From: Mycolicibacterium senegalense
Lineage (GTDB): Bacteria; Actinomycetota; Actinomycetes; Mycobacteriales; Mycobacteriaceae
Assembly (NCBI RefSeq): GCF_019645875.1
Contig: NZ_CP081000.1
Coordinates: forward strand, 4,464,001-4,528,000
DNA length: 64,000 bases
Direction of reading: 5' to 3'
Under the pieces are notes generated by a model, which was given only the letters and a program-made list of their open reading frames with translations, was not told the DNA's origin and made no database searches. The translations under genes were made by a program, and so were the position numbers. Below are positions 24,861 to 35,251 of the stretch, piece by piece (position 1 is the stretch's first letter; the number at the start of each line of letters is the position of its first letter).

Positions 24861-24867
24861 CGAGCAC

Positions 24868-25866
24868 GTGACCCAATCAGAGGTAATTGTCGACCAGGTC
24901 GTTCTTCGGGACGGCTTCGTTCCGCTGATCGATATCAGCAGCGCAGGCAATGGAGACCAACGCCAACGCCAGGCCGTGGCCGAGGCCATCGGCCGGTGTT
25001 GTGAAACCAGTGGGTTTCTGCTGCTCGCCGGTCACGGGGTAACCGACGACGTCATCGAAGACGTCAATCGGGCGCTACGCGAATTCTTCTCGCTGCCACA
25101 AGCCGGAAAGGAGCGCGTCGGCGCGGACCCTGCCGATCCACTGGCCCGCGGATACAGCAGCGCGGGCAACCTAGCCGCCACGAATGACGGTGCCGATACC
25201 GCGACCGAGCACCAAACACCGGACCAGGTCGAGAAATTCGTGTACTTCCCGCTCGGCAGCCCGGAGGGGTTCGATGGCCCCGGATGGCCCGAGGTGCCGG
25301 GGTTCCGTGCAGCCTACGAACGCTATTACGACGAGATGGCGGCCCTGGCCACCGAGTTGTCCCGACTGTTCGCCTTGGCCCTCGGGCTGCGCGAAGACTG
25401 GTTCGATGGGTTCATAGACCGACACAACTCCAATCTGATGGCCAACCACTATCCCGCTGACGATCAACCGGAGGGCCACATCCGGCTGAGCCAGCACAGT
25501 GACTGGGGCAACCTGACCATCCTGCTGCAGGACGAAACTCAAAGCGGGCTACAGGTTCGGGGCGATCAGGGCGAGTGGCTCGACGTGCCCGTGGTGCCGG
25601 GATCGTTCGTCATCAACATCGGTGACCTGTTGGCCCGGTGGACCAACGATCGATGGGTCAGCACGGTGCACCGCGTGGTGAGCACCGGAGCACCCACCGC
25701 CGAACGGTTCAGTCTCCCGTTCTTTCACCAACCCAACTTCGACGCGGTGATCGAGTGCATCCCTACCTGCGCTTCAGCGGACGATCCACCGCGTTATGAC
25801 CCGGTGGTGTCCGGGCCGTACCTGCTCAACAAGTTCAAGATCGCCTATGACCTGAGTGCCGACTGA
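24868..25866 (+). CDS. 2-oxoglutarate/Fe(II)-dependent oxygenase (isopenicillin N synthase-like)
   Basis: A 332-residue member of the IPNS/DIOX family. N-terminal DIOX_N domain (FVPLIDISSAG, then CCETSGFLLLAGHGVTDDVI). Iron ligands are in place: SQHSDWG with His210 and Asp212, His268 in STVHRVV, and the 2-oxoglutarate-binding Arg280-x-Ser282 in RFSLPFF. The enzyme should couple 2OG decarboxylation to hydroxylation or ring formation on an unknown small molecule. No biosynthetic neighbours were identified; it sits alone between the DUF309-NUDIX gene and the convergent proline dehydrogenase gene. Starts at a GTG just behind a strong promoter. Confidence 0.9.
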   Translation: MTQSEVIVDQVVLRDGFVPLIDISSAGNGDQRQRQAVAEAIGRCCETSGFLLLAGHGVTDDVIEDVNRALREFFSLPQAGKERVGADPADPLARGYSSAGNLAATNDGADTATEHQTPDQVEKFVYFPLGSPEGFDGPGWPEVPGFRAAYERYYDEMAALATELSRLFALALGLREDWFDGFIDRHNSNLMANHYPADDQPEGHIRLSQHSDWGNLTILLQDETQSGLQVRGDQGEWLDVPVVPGSFVINIGDLLARWTNDRWVSTVHRVVSTGAPTAERFSLPFFHQPNFDAVIECIPTCASADDPPRYDPVVSGPYLLNKFKIAYDLSAD

Positions 25867-25876
25867 GGCCGAGACC

Positions 25877-26836
25877 TCAATGCCGCTCGGCCAAGGCCCG
25901 CAGGAAGAACATCAGATTGGCCGGGCGCTCGGCCAACCGCCGCACGAAGTAGCCGTACCACTCGTTGCCGAACGGAACGTACACGCGCACATGGTTGCCC
26001 GCCTCGGCCAGCCGGCGCTGTTCGGCATCGCGGATGTTGTAGAGCATCTGGTACTCGAAATCGTCCACGCCGCGGCCGAATTCGCCGGCCAGGTTCGGCA
26101 CCGCCTCGATGATCACCGGGTCATGTGACGCCACCATCGGATAGCCCGATCCGGCCATCAGGATCCGCAGGCAGCGCAGATAGGAGTCGGTGACGTCGGT
26201 CGCGTCCCGGTAGGCCACCGAGGCAGGCTCGTCATAGGCGCCTTTGCACAGCCTGATCCGGGCTCCCGCCGCCGCAAACTCACGACAGTCGGCTTCGGTC
26301 CGATGTAGGTAAGCCTGCAGAACCGTGCCCAGCCAGTCGAATTCGGTGCGTAAGTCCCGCACGATCGACAGGGTCGAGTCGGTGGTGGTGTGGTCCTCGG
26401 CGTCCACCGTCACCCAGGCACCTACTTCGCGGGCCTTGACGCAGATGGTGTGCGCATTCTCGTAGGCGATCTTCTCGCCGTCCCGGGGCAACGCTTGCCC
26501 GAGCGCCGAGAGTTTGAGCGACACTTCCAGCGGCCGCACTGGCGCGTGAGCATCGCCGAGGCGCGACAGCCCGTCGAGCAGGGTTAGATAGGCCCGCACG
26601 GTGCGGTCGGCGTCCTCGTTGCTCGTGGTGTCCTCACCGAGATAGTCGACCGACACGAACCGGCCTGAATCTCGCAGCGCCCCAACGGTGTCGAGCGCAT
26701 CAGGCACGGTCTCGCCTGCGACGAACCGGTCGACCACCTTGCGGGTGATCGGGAGCCGTTCGGCGGTGTGGCGTAGCCGCGATGAGCGCGAGGCGGCCAG
26801 GATCGTGGGGCGCGCCACCCGCTGAAAAACGCCCAT
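25877..26836 (-). CDS. pruB: Proline dehydrogenase
   Basis: Oxidises proline to pyrroline-5-carboxylate with FAD. The 319-residue monofunctional enzyme shows the PRODH barrel: VSVDYLGEDTTSNEDADRTV, EVSLKLSALGQALPRDG, VTVDAEDHTTTDSTL and RIRLCKGAYDEPASVAYRD, and ends EWYGYFVRRLAERPANLMFF, with the paired Arg that binds the proline carboxylate. One base separates it from pruA upstream, so both are one operon (pruA first). Orthologue of Rv1188 (putB/pruB). Confidence 0.95.
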   Translation of the reverse strand: MGVFQRVARPTILAASRSSRLRHTAERLPITRKVVDRFVAGETVPDALDTVGALRDSGRFVSVDYLGEDTTSNEDADRTVRAYLTLLDGLSRLGDAHAPVRPLEVSLKLSALGQALPRDGEKIAYENAHTICVKAREVGAWVTVDAEDHTTTDSTLSIVRDLRTEFDWLGTVLQAYLHRTEADCREFAAAGARIRLCKGAYDEPASVAYRDATDVTDSYLRCLRILMAGSGYPMVASHDPVIIEAVPNLAGEFGRGVDDFEYQMLYNIRDAEQRRLAEAGNHVRVYVPFGNEWYGYFVRRLAERPANLMFFLRALAERH

Positions 26837-26837
26837 C

Positions 26838-28466
<1,629 letters not shown>

Positions 28467-28499
28467 GTCTCAAGAATCCCTGACGTGACCCGCGCAACA

Positions 28500-28517
28500 C
28501 TTGTCCGAATCGACAAG
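28500..28517. promoter_or_regulatory. Inverted repeat in the pruA/pruC spacer
   Basis: CTTGTC-N6-GACAAG (28500-28505, 28512-28517) is perfect, with further GACAA half-sites at 28544 and 28555 near the PucR start. Placed between divergent pruA and the PucR-type activator gene, it is the best candidate for the activator binding site. Confidence 0.5.
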
Positions 28518-28549
28518 GCTTGGCACCTTGCTCAGTAGAATCAGACAAC

Positions 28550-30121
28550 ATGCGGACAATAGGCGTGAGCCTGGGTCAATTGCTGTTGGCCCTGGATGCC
28601 ACGCTGGTCCGGTTGGTGCAGGCACCCCGCGGGCTCGACCTGCCGGTGGCCTCGGCGGCCCTGATCGATTCGGACGACGTGCGCCTGGGTCTGGCCCCGT
28701 CCGCGGGTGCGGCCGATGTGTTCTTCCTGCTCGGGGTCTCCGAAACCGATGCCCTGCGCTGGGTCGAACAGCAGAGTGCACGTCGGGCCCCGACGGCGAT
28801 CTTCATCAAGAAACCGTCGGACGCCGTCATCGAACGGGCGGTCGCCGCGGGTACCGCGCTGGTTGCCGTCGACCCGCGGGCCCGCTGGGAGCGGCTCTAC
28901 CGGCTGGTCAACCACGTCTTCGAGCACCACCGTGACGGCGCGCTGCACGATTCGGGCACGGACTTGTTCGGTCTGGCCCAATCGGTGGCCGAACGGACGC
29001 ACGGCATGGTCAGCATCGAGGACGCCCAGTCGCACGTGCTGGCCTACTCGGCGTCCAGCGACGAGGCCGACGAGTTGCGGCGCCTGTCGATTCTCGGCCG
29101 GGCCGGGCCGCCGGAGCATCTGGCCTGGATCGCCCAGTGGGGCATCTTCGACGCGCTGCGTTCCCGACCGGAGGCGGTGCGGGTGGCCGAGCGTCCCGAG
29201 CTCGGGCTGCGGCCCCGGCTGGCGATCGGCATCTTCGCTCCGGCCGTCGATGAGCGCCGGGCCCCCGCGTTCGTCGGCACCATCTGGGTGCAGCAGGGCA
29301 GCCGCCCGTTCGCCGACGATGCCGAAGACATCTTGCGCGGGGCCGCCGTGCTGGCCGCCCGCATCATGGCGCGGTTGGCTGCCGCTCCGTCCACGCATGC
29401 GGTGCGGGTGCAGGAACTACTGGGATTGGGCGACACCGACGCCCCGGTAGAGGTGGAGCTGATCGCCCGGGAGCTCGGCGTGCCGGCCGACGGTCGGGCC
29501 GCGGTGATCGGCTTCGACAGCGCTTCCTCGTCCGGTCGGCTGGCCGATGTATTGGCGTTGAGTGCCAGCGCTTTTCGCCATGACGCGCAGATGGCTTCGG
29601 TGGGTTCGCGGGTCTACGTGTTGTTCCCCAGCACCGGTAAAGCGGTGACGTCGTGGGCGCGGGGCACCGTGGCGGCGCTGCGTGCCGAGCTGGGGTTGCA
29701 GCTGCACGCCGTGATCGCAAGTCCAGTTGCCGGGTTGGCCGGCGCTGCGACTGCGCGCGCCGACGTGGATCGCGTACTCGACACCGCCGAGCGCCATCCC
29801 GGAACCCTGGCGGTGGTCACCTCCCTGGCCGAGGCTCGCACCACGGTGCTGCTCGACGAGATCGTCACCGCGATCGCCGCCGACGAGCGCTTGATCGACC
29901 CGCGGGTGCGGACGTTGCGCGCTGACGAACCGGGGCTGGCCGAGACCCTCGGCGTGTACCTGGATTGCTTCGGTGATGTGGCCGCGGCGGCGCAGCATCT
30001 GCATGTGCATCCCAACACGGTGCGCTACCGGATCCGCCGGGTCGAACAACTGCTGGGAGCCTCGCTGGGCGATGCCGACGTGCGGCTGTTGCTGGCGTTG
30101 AGTCTGCGCGCCACGGCCTGA
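28550..30121 (+). CDS. pruC: PucR family transcriptional activator of proline utilisation
   Basis: A 523-residue regulator with a PucR-type N-terminal sensing region, a GGDEF-like central domain and a C-terminal HTH_30: YLDCFGDVAAAAQHLHVHPN then TVRYRIRRVEQLLGASL. It is divergent from pruA with an 83-base spacer. In M. smegmatis the equivalent protein, PruC, is needed for expression of pruAB in response to proline; this assignment is by context and family. The ATG was chosen over an in-frame start ten codons upstream because it begins the conserved block MRTIGVSLGQLLLAL. Confidence 0.88.
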   Translation: MRTIGVSLGQLLLALDATLVRLVQAPRGLDLPVASAALIDSDDVRLGLAPSAGAADVFFLLGVSETDALRWVEQQSARRAPTAIFIKKPSDAVIERAVAAGTALVAVDPRARWERLYRLVNHVFEHHRDGALHDSGTDLFGLAQSVAERTHGMVSIEDAQSHVLAYSASSDEADELRRLSILGRAGPPEHLAWIAQWGIFDALRSRPEAVRVAERPELGLRPRLAIGIFAPAVDERRAPAFVGTIWVQQGSRPFADDAEDILRGAAVLAARIMARLAAAPSTHAVRVQELLGLGDTDAPVEVELIARELGVPADGRAAVIGFDSASSSGRLADVLALSASAFRHDAQMASVGSRVYVLFPSTGKAVTSWARGTVAALRAELGLQLHAVIASPVAGLAGAATARADVDRVLDTAERHPGTLAVVTSLAEARTTVLLDEIVTAIAADERLIDPRVRTLRADEPGLAETLGVYLDCFGDVAAAAQHLHVHPNTVRYRIRRVEQLLGASLGDADVRLLLALSLRATA

Positions 30122-30201
30122 ATGCTGTCCATCGTTCGGTTGACATACGAATCAGCCGTGAAGCCGTCGCGCAGCAAGATCCGGCGCGGCACCGTAGAGC
30201 C

Positions 30202-31686
30202 ATGACCACCGAAGCGGTTCAGCAGGAGTCCGAACATCCGTTTCTGAGCGGAAACTTCGCACCGGTGCACGACGAGGTCACCGTCACCGACCTCAGCGTC
30301 ACCGGGACGATTCCGGACTATCTCGACGGCCGGTATCTGCGCACCGGACCCAACCCGCTGCGGGCGCCCGACCCGCGACACCACCATTGGTTCCTGGGCG
30401 ACGGCATGGCCCACGGGATCCGGCTGCGCGACGGGGCGGCCACCTGGTACCGCAACCGCTGGGTGCGCTCGTCCTCGGTGTCGCGTCAGCTAGGCGAAAC
30501 ATGGGCCGGCGGAGCCCATACGGGCGGCTTCGATTTTCCCGCCAATACCAACATCATCGGCCACGCCGGCAAGACTCTGGTGCTCACCGAGGCCGGCGCG
30601 CGCCCCTACGAACTCACCGACGAACTCGAGACGGTGGGGCCGTCCGATTTCTGCGGGACACTGTTCGGAGGGTTCACCGCCCACCCCAAGCACGACCCGA
30701 AAACTGGTGAGCTGCATGCTGTCTCCTACAACCCACTGCGCGGGAATCTGGTCAGCTACACCGTCACCGGGGTGGACGGCAGGGTCCGGCGCACCGTCGA
30801 CATCGCCGTGCGTGCGAACACGATGATGCACGACTTCAGCTTGACCGAGAACTATGTGGTGATCTACGACCTGCCGGTATTGCTGGACCTGACCACCATG
30901 GTCAAGAGCACCCCCGCCCGGGCCGCGGCGCGACGGTTGACCCGGTTCGCGGCGCGGCACGCGGCACCGGACTTCGTTCTGCGGGCGGCGATGCGTGGAT
31001 CCGAACGTGCCGCCCTGCCGACGACGTCCATGCCCTACCGGTGGGCGCCCGACCACGGCGCGCGTCTCGGGGTGCTGCCCCGCGAAGGCGCAGCCGGCGA
31101 CATCCGGTGGTTCGATATCCCGCCGTGCTACGTCTTCCACGCCCTCAACGGCTACGACCAGACCGGGCCCGACGGTGAGCAGATCGTGCTCGACGTGGTC
31201 CGCCACCCTGAGGTGTTCACTACCGGCGACCGGCTGTTCACCGAATCGATCACCTTGGACCGCTGGACCATTGACCTTCGCACCGGCAAGGTGCACGAGC
31301 ACCGACTCGACGACGAGGTTCAGGAGTTTCCCCGCATCGATGATCGGCTCACCGGGCGGCGGCACCGGTACGGCTACACCGTCGCCCTGCCGTCGGATCC
31401 GGACGCGGCACCGGCTGCCATCGTGCGCCACGACTTGCGCGAGCGCACCGCTGACCGGGTCGACTTCGGAGCCGGGCGCGAACCGGGCGAGTTCGTCTTC
31501 GTCCCGTCCGGACCCGACGCCGACGAGAATGACGGGGTGGTCATGGGATTCGTCTACGACCGGGCCGAGAACCGCAGCGATCTGGTACTGCTCGACGGGC
31601 AGACTCTGGCACCCGTTGCCACCGTGCACATTCCGGTCCGGGTTCCGCACGGCTTCCACGGCAACTGGGTGGCGTCGGACCGTTAG
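30202..31686 (+). CDS. Carotenoid oxygenase (RPE65/CCD family)
   Basis: A 494-residue seven-bladed propeller enzyme with the family blocks YLRTGPNPLRAPDPRHHHWF, FLGDGMAHGIRL, FTAHPKHDPKTGEL (first iron His), MMHDFSLTENYVVIYDLP, CYVFHALNGYD and, at the C-terminus, VPHGFHGNWV with the last His. The four iron-ligand histidines are therefore present. It cleaves carotenoids or related stilbenoids and apocarotenals with O2. A TTGACA hexamer at 30140 could be its -35, but no convincing -10 is seen. Nine bases separate it from the two-component genes downstream. No carotenoid synthesis genes are in the window. Confidence 0.92.
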   Translation: MTTEAVQQESEHPFLSGNFAPVHDEVTVTDLSVTGTIPDYLDGRYLRTGPNPLRAPDPRHHHWFLGDGMAHGIRLRDGAATWYRNRWVRSSSVSRQLGETWAGGAHTGGFDFPANTNIIGHAGKTLVLTEAGARPYELTDELETVGPSDFCGTLFGGFTAHPKHDPKTGELHAVSYNPLRGNLVSYTVTGVDGRVRRTVDIAVRANTMMHDFSLTENYVVIYDLPVLLDLTTMVKSTPARAAARRLTRFAARHAAPDFVLRAAMRGSERAALPTTSMPYRWAPDHGARLGVLPREGAAGDIRWFDIPPCYVFHALNGYDQTGPDGEQIVLDVVRHPEVFTTGDRLFTESITLDRWTIDLRTGKVHEHRLDDEVQEFPRIDDRLTGRRHRYGYTVALPSDPDAAPAAIVRHDLRERTADRVDFGAGREPGEFVFVPSGPDADENDGVVMGFVYDRAENRSDLVLLDGQTLAPVATVHIPVRVPHGFHGNWVASDR

Positions 31687-31695
31687 CATCGGCAG

Positions 31696-32910
31696 ATGAC
31701 CGAAACCGGTTCATCTACGACATCGCGCCGCGTCAGAGGTGAACCGTCGGACTGGCACTGGATGTGGGAGAGCTACGTCTGCGGGTTATGTATTGCGGCG
31801 ATCCTCGCGGTCGTGCTGCTGCGTCATACGTTCGGCGGCAACCTACCGGTGTCCTGCGGCTCGCTCACCCTCATGGTGGTGATCGTTCTGACATTCGGAC
31901 GCAACGTCATTCGCGCTGCTGATCCGATCGCGGGCCCGGTGCAGGTACGCGCGGCGGTGTTCGTGGCGGTGATGATCGGGCTGTGGCTGGTCGCGCTGCT
32001 GGCAGCACCGCCGGCCGTCGCCGCGGTTCCGGCGCTCTACCCCTTGATCTTCGCCACCCTGCCGCTGGCGGCCGCTCTGACGCTGACGTTCCTGGTGACC
32101 CTGGCGCCGCTGGGCGTGGCCGTGGCCGCCCACGGGCCGGGATGGCCGAGTCTGCCCGCGGTGGCGGCGGTGACCTTGGTGGGTGCGGTGGCGGCACCGA
32201 TCATCGGTACGACGATCATGACGACCCTGCGGCAGCGGCAGCAGCTGACCGAGACCGTCGCAGAACTGGCAGCCAGCCGGGCGCAGACCGCTCAGCTGTC
32301 ACGCGAGGCCGGGGTGGCCGCCGAGCGGGAACGGCTGGCCCGGGAAATCCACGACACCCTGGCTCAGGGGTTCACCAGCATCGTGGCACTGGCCCAGGCC
32401 GTGCAGGCCGAGAGCGAAAGCGATCCGGCCGCGGCCGCCCGCCACGTCGAACTGATCCGCACCACCGCACGGGACAACCTGGCCGAGGCCCGCACGATGG
32501 TGACCCGGCTGACCCCCGCCGCGCTGGAGGAGGGTTCGCTGCCGGCCGCGTTGCGTCGTCAGGCCGACGGGCTGGCCGCCGAGACCGGCATCGCCGTCGA
32601 CGTCCGCATCGACGATGACCTGCCGCAGCTGGGGATGGCCACCGATGTGGTGCTGTTGCGCAGCGCGCAGGAAGCGATGGCCAATGTGCGTCGCCATGCC
32701 CGCGCCACCGAGCTTCACGTCCGGCTGCAGGCCACCCCGGACGGCGTTCGACTTTGCTTGTCCGACAACGGTATCGGACTGCCGGCCGATCATGTCGACG
32801 GGTTCGGCCTCCGCGGGATGCGGGCGCGTTTGGATCAGGTCGGCGGTACGTTGACGCTGTCCACGCCGCAGGGCGGCGGGGTACAGGTGGTCGTGGCGGT
32901 GCCGGCATGA
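31696..32910 (+). CDS. Sensor histidine kinase, NarL/DesK type
   Basis: A 404-residue HisKA_3 kinase. About five hydrophobic segments occupy residues 28-175, with no large external loop, then a short coiled linker, ERERLAREIHDTLAQGFTSI with the phosphorylated His219, and an HATPase_c domain with N-box AQEAMANVRRHA and G boxes DNGIGLP and GFGLRGMRARL. This is a membrane-embedded sensor like DesK that may sense lipid state or a hydrophobic molecule. Overlaps the response regulator by four bases and follows the carotenoid oxygenase gene by nine, forming a three-gene operon. Confidence 0.93.
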   Translation: MTETGSSTTSRRVRGEPSDWHWMWESYVCGLCIAAILAVVLLRHTFGGNLPVSCGSLTLMVVIVLTFGRNVIRAADPIAGPVQVRAAVFVAVMIGLWLVALLAAPPAVAAVPALYPLIFATLPLAAALTLTFLVTLAPLGVAVAAHGPGWPSLPAVAAVTLVGAVAAPIIGTTIMTTLRQRQQLTETVAELAASRAQTAQLSREAGVAAERERLAREIHDTLAQGFTSIVALAQAVQAESESDPAAAARHVELIRTTARDNLAEARTMVTRLTPAALEEGSLPAALRRQADGLAAETGIAVDVRIDDDLPQLGMATDVVLLRSAQEAMANVRRHARATELHVRLQATPDGVRLCLSDNGIGLPADHVDGFGLRGMRARLDQVGGTLTLSTPQGGGVQVVVAVPA

Positions 32911-33527
32911 CCACTGTTCTGTTGGTCGACGATCACCCGGTGGTCCGCGAGGGGCTGCGCGGCATGATCGACGCCGAGGACGACTTGACCGTGATCGGTG
33001 AGGCCGGATCCGGGGCCGAGGCGATCGGGCTGGCCCACTCGCTGCGCCCGGATGTGATTCTGATGGATCTGCGGATGCCGGGCATCGACGGTGTCGCCGC
33101 CACCGCCCGCATCCTGGCCGACAATCCGTCGACGCACATCGTCGTCGTCACCACCTACGAAAGCGACAGCGACATCCTGCGCGCGGTCGAGGCCGGGGCG
33201 ACGGGTTATCTGCTCAAGGATGCGACGCGCGCTGAGTTGGCCCGGGCTGTGCGCGACGCGGCGCGCGGCAAGACCGTGCTGGCCCCCGGCGTCGCGGATC
33301 GATTGGTGAACGCGGTGCGCTCACCGTCGGTGACGCTGTCGGCGCGTGAGGCCGAGGTGCTGGCCTTGGTGGGCACGGGCGCCACCAATGCCGACATCGG
33401 CCGCGCCCTGCACATCAGCGAGGCGACGGTGAAGACGCACCTGCTGCGCGCATTCCACAAACTCGGGGTGTCCGACCGCACCGCGGCGGTCACCAAGGCC
33501 ATGTCGCTGGGTCTGCTCGGCGGTTAG
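32907..33527 (+). CDS. Response regulator, NarL/FixJ family
   Basis: A 206-residue protein. Receiver domain: TTVLLVDDHPVVREGL with the acidic pair, phospho-acceptor Asp54 in VILMDLRMPGIDG, and Lys in YLLKDAT. C-terminal LuxR-type HTH: LSAREAEVLALVGTGATNAD then IGRALHISEATVKTHLLRAF. Start ATG overlaps the kinase stop (ATGA). The cognate pair with the upstream kinase is clear. Its last four bases overlap the convergent dapC gene. Confidence 0.95.
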   Translation: MTTVLLVDDHPVVREGLRGMIDAEDDLTVIGEAGSGAEAIGLAHSLRPDVILMDLRMPGIDGVAATARILADNPSTHIVVVTTYESDSDILRAVEAGATGYLLKDATRAELARAVRDAARGKTVLAPGVADRLVNAVRSPSVTLSAREAEVLALVGTGATNADIGRALHISEATVKTHLLRAFHKLGVSDRTAAVTKAMSLGLLGG

Positions 33528-34624
33528 GAGAGGCGTGCGACCGCAGCGGCGATGCGCTCGTCGGTCGCGGTCAGTGCGACCCGGACGTACTGCGCCCCGG
33601 CCGGCCCGTAGAACTCGCCGGGCGCCGCGAGGATCCCCCGCTCGGCCAACCACTTGACGGTGTCGCGGCAGGGTTCGCCGCGGGTCACCCACAGGTATAG
33701 CCCCGCCTCGGAGTGCTCCACGGTGAATCCCGCTGCCTGCATGGCGGGCAGCAACAGTGCGCGGCGCTTCGCGTACCGCTCGCGTTGGACGGCCTCGTGC
33801 TCGTCGTCGTCGAGGGCGGCGACCATCGCGGCCTGCACCGGCGTCGGCACCATCATCCCGGCGTGCTTGCGCACCGCCAGCAGCTCAGCCACCACGGCAG
33901 GGTCACCGGCGACGAATCCGGCGCGGTAGCCCGCGAGCGAAGATGTCTTGGACAGCGAGTGCACGGCCAGCAGCCCGGTGTGGTCACCGTCGCACACCGC
34001 CGGATGCAGCACGCTGAGCGGCTCAGCTTCCCAGCTCAGGCCCAGATAGCACTCGTCGGAGGCAATCAGTACGCCCCGGTCCCGGGCCCAGGACACCACC
34101 TTGCGCAGGTGATCCACGCCGAGCACGCGGCCGGTGGGGTTGCTGGGTGAGTTCAGGTAGATCAGTGCGGGACGCTGCGGCCCGAGCTGGGTCAGCGAAT
34201 CGGCCCGCAGCACCTGGGCGCCGGCCAGCAGGGCGCCCACCTCGTAGGTGGGGTAGGCCAGTTCGGGGACGACGACGGTATCGCCGGCGCCGATCGCCAG
34301 CAGGGTCGGCAGCCAGGCGATCAGTTCCTTGGTGCCGACCACGGGCAGCACTGCGTCCGGCGCCAGGGCGGTGATGCCGTACCGGCGTCGCAGCGCGGCT
34401 TCGGCGGAGGCACGAAGGGCCGGGGTTCCGGCGGTCGTCGGATAGCCCGGAGCCGAGCTGGCGGCGGCCAGCGCGTCCCGGATCACCGGCGCCACCGGAT
34501 CAACCGGAGTGCCTACCGATAGGTCGACGATTCCGTCGGGGTGCGACCGGGCCAGCGCCGTGACGTCGGCCAGGGTGTCCCATGGGAACTCTGGCAGTAC
34601 CGCTGAACGACGCTGTCGCACCAC
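33524..34624 (-). CDS. dapC: N-succinyldiaminopimelate aminotransferase
   Basis: PLP-dependent aminotransferase of lysine/DAP synthesis, forming succinyl-DAP between DapD and DapE. The 366-residue class I enzyme has STSVGTPVDPV-like N-terminal substrate loop (DLSVGTPVDPVAPV), IASDECYLGLSW, and the PLP Lys in VHSLSKTSSLAGYRAGFVAG. The C-terminal substrate-binding Arg is in YVRVALTATDERI. Gene lies 29 bases after fdxC on the same strand, the same order as Rv1178/Rv1177. Confidence 0.93.
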   Translation of the reverse strand: MVRQRRSAVLPEFPWDTLADVTALARSHPDGIVDLSVGTPVDPVAPVIRDALAAASSAPGYPTTAGTPALRASAEAALRRRYGITALAPDAVLPVVGTKELIAWLPTLLAIGAGDTVVVPELAYPTYEVGALLAGAQVLRADSLTQLGPQRPALIYLNSPSNPTGRVLGVDHLRKVVSWARDRGVLIASDECYLGLSWEAEPLSVLHPAVCDGDHTGLLAVHSLSKTSSLAGYRAGFVAGDPAVVAELLAVRKHAGMMVPTPVQAAMVAALDDDEHEAVQRERYAKRRALLLPAMQAAGFTVEHSEAGLYLWVTRGEPCRDTVKWLAERGILAAPGEFYGPAGAQYVRVALTATDERIAAAVARLS

Positions 34625-34653
34625 GTCAGTCTCGAAGCCGGTGTCTACCGTGC

Positions 34654-34977
34654 TCAGTCCTCGGCCTTGGCCGGCAGGTCCTTGATCACCTGCGGATCGT
34701 TGTCGGTCTGGCCGACCTTCGAGGCACCGCCGGGCGAACCCAGCTCGGAGAAGAAATCAGCGTTTGCCTGCGCGTAGCTGCTCCACTGGTCCGGCACATC
34801 GTCTTCGTAGTAGATGGCCTCGACCGGGCAGACCGGTTCGCACGCGCCGCAATCCACACACTCGTCGGGGTGGATGTACAGCATGCGAGCACCCTCGTAG
34901 ATGCAATCGACCGGGCACTCCTCGATACATGCCTTGTCTTTGACGTCGACGCAGGGTTCGGCAATGACGTACGTCAC
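34654..34977 (-). CDS. fdxC: Seven-iron ferredoxin
   Basis: A 107-residue electron carrier with one [3Fe-4S] and one [4Fe-4S] cluster: VTYVIAEPCVDVKDKACIEE then CPVDCIYEG, and DECVDCGACEPVCPVEAIYY. The GTG start has GGAGAGA nine bases upstream; a longer upstream frame is rejected because the protein family always begins at this point. Orthologue of Rv1177 and first gene of an operon with dapC. Partners may include cytochrome P450s or FadH-type reductases. Confidence 0.95.
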   Translation of the reverse strand: MTYVIAEPCVDVKDKACIEECPVDCIYEGARMLYIHPDECVDCGACEPVCPVEAIYYEDDVPDQWSSYAQANADFFSELGSPGGASKVGQTDNDPQVIKDLPAKAED

Positions 34978-35208
34978 TGATGTCTCTCCTGTCCAGTGGG
35001 CTGCTGGGCTCGGTGGTCGGGACTCTGATGAGTTCGACGTCACAGTATGCGTTGCCCATACTTGGACGCTCGTCTCAGTGTGCCCTAACTTCACGCGCCA
35101 TCCGTTCAGGGTGGCGCGCAGTAAGTGATACTAGCCGTTGCAGATACACCTCGCCTAGTCGCCTCGGCCTATTACTTGCCCCCAAAGTTGCACCCTTTCG
35201 ACGCCAGT

Positions 35209-35235
35209 CAACTAGTTGCCTAGGACCGTCGGTCC
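35209..35235. promoter_or_regulatory. Two palindromes upstream of fadH
   Basis: The 274-base fdxC/fadH spacer contains a 10-base palindrome, CAACTAGTTG (35209-35218), and GGACC-GTC-GGTCC (35223-35235), ending 16 bases before the fadH ATG. The first has an AAC-N2-GTT core like that of KstR-type operators, but without the outer T and A. Nothing else coding was seen in the spacer. Confidence 0.4.
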
Positions 35236-35251
35236 CACCTACTCTGCCGAC

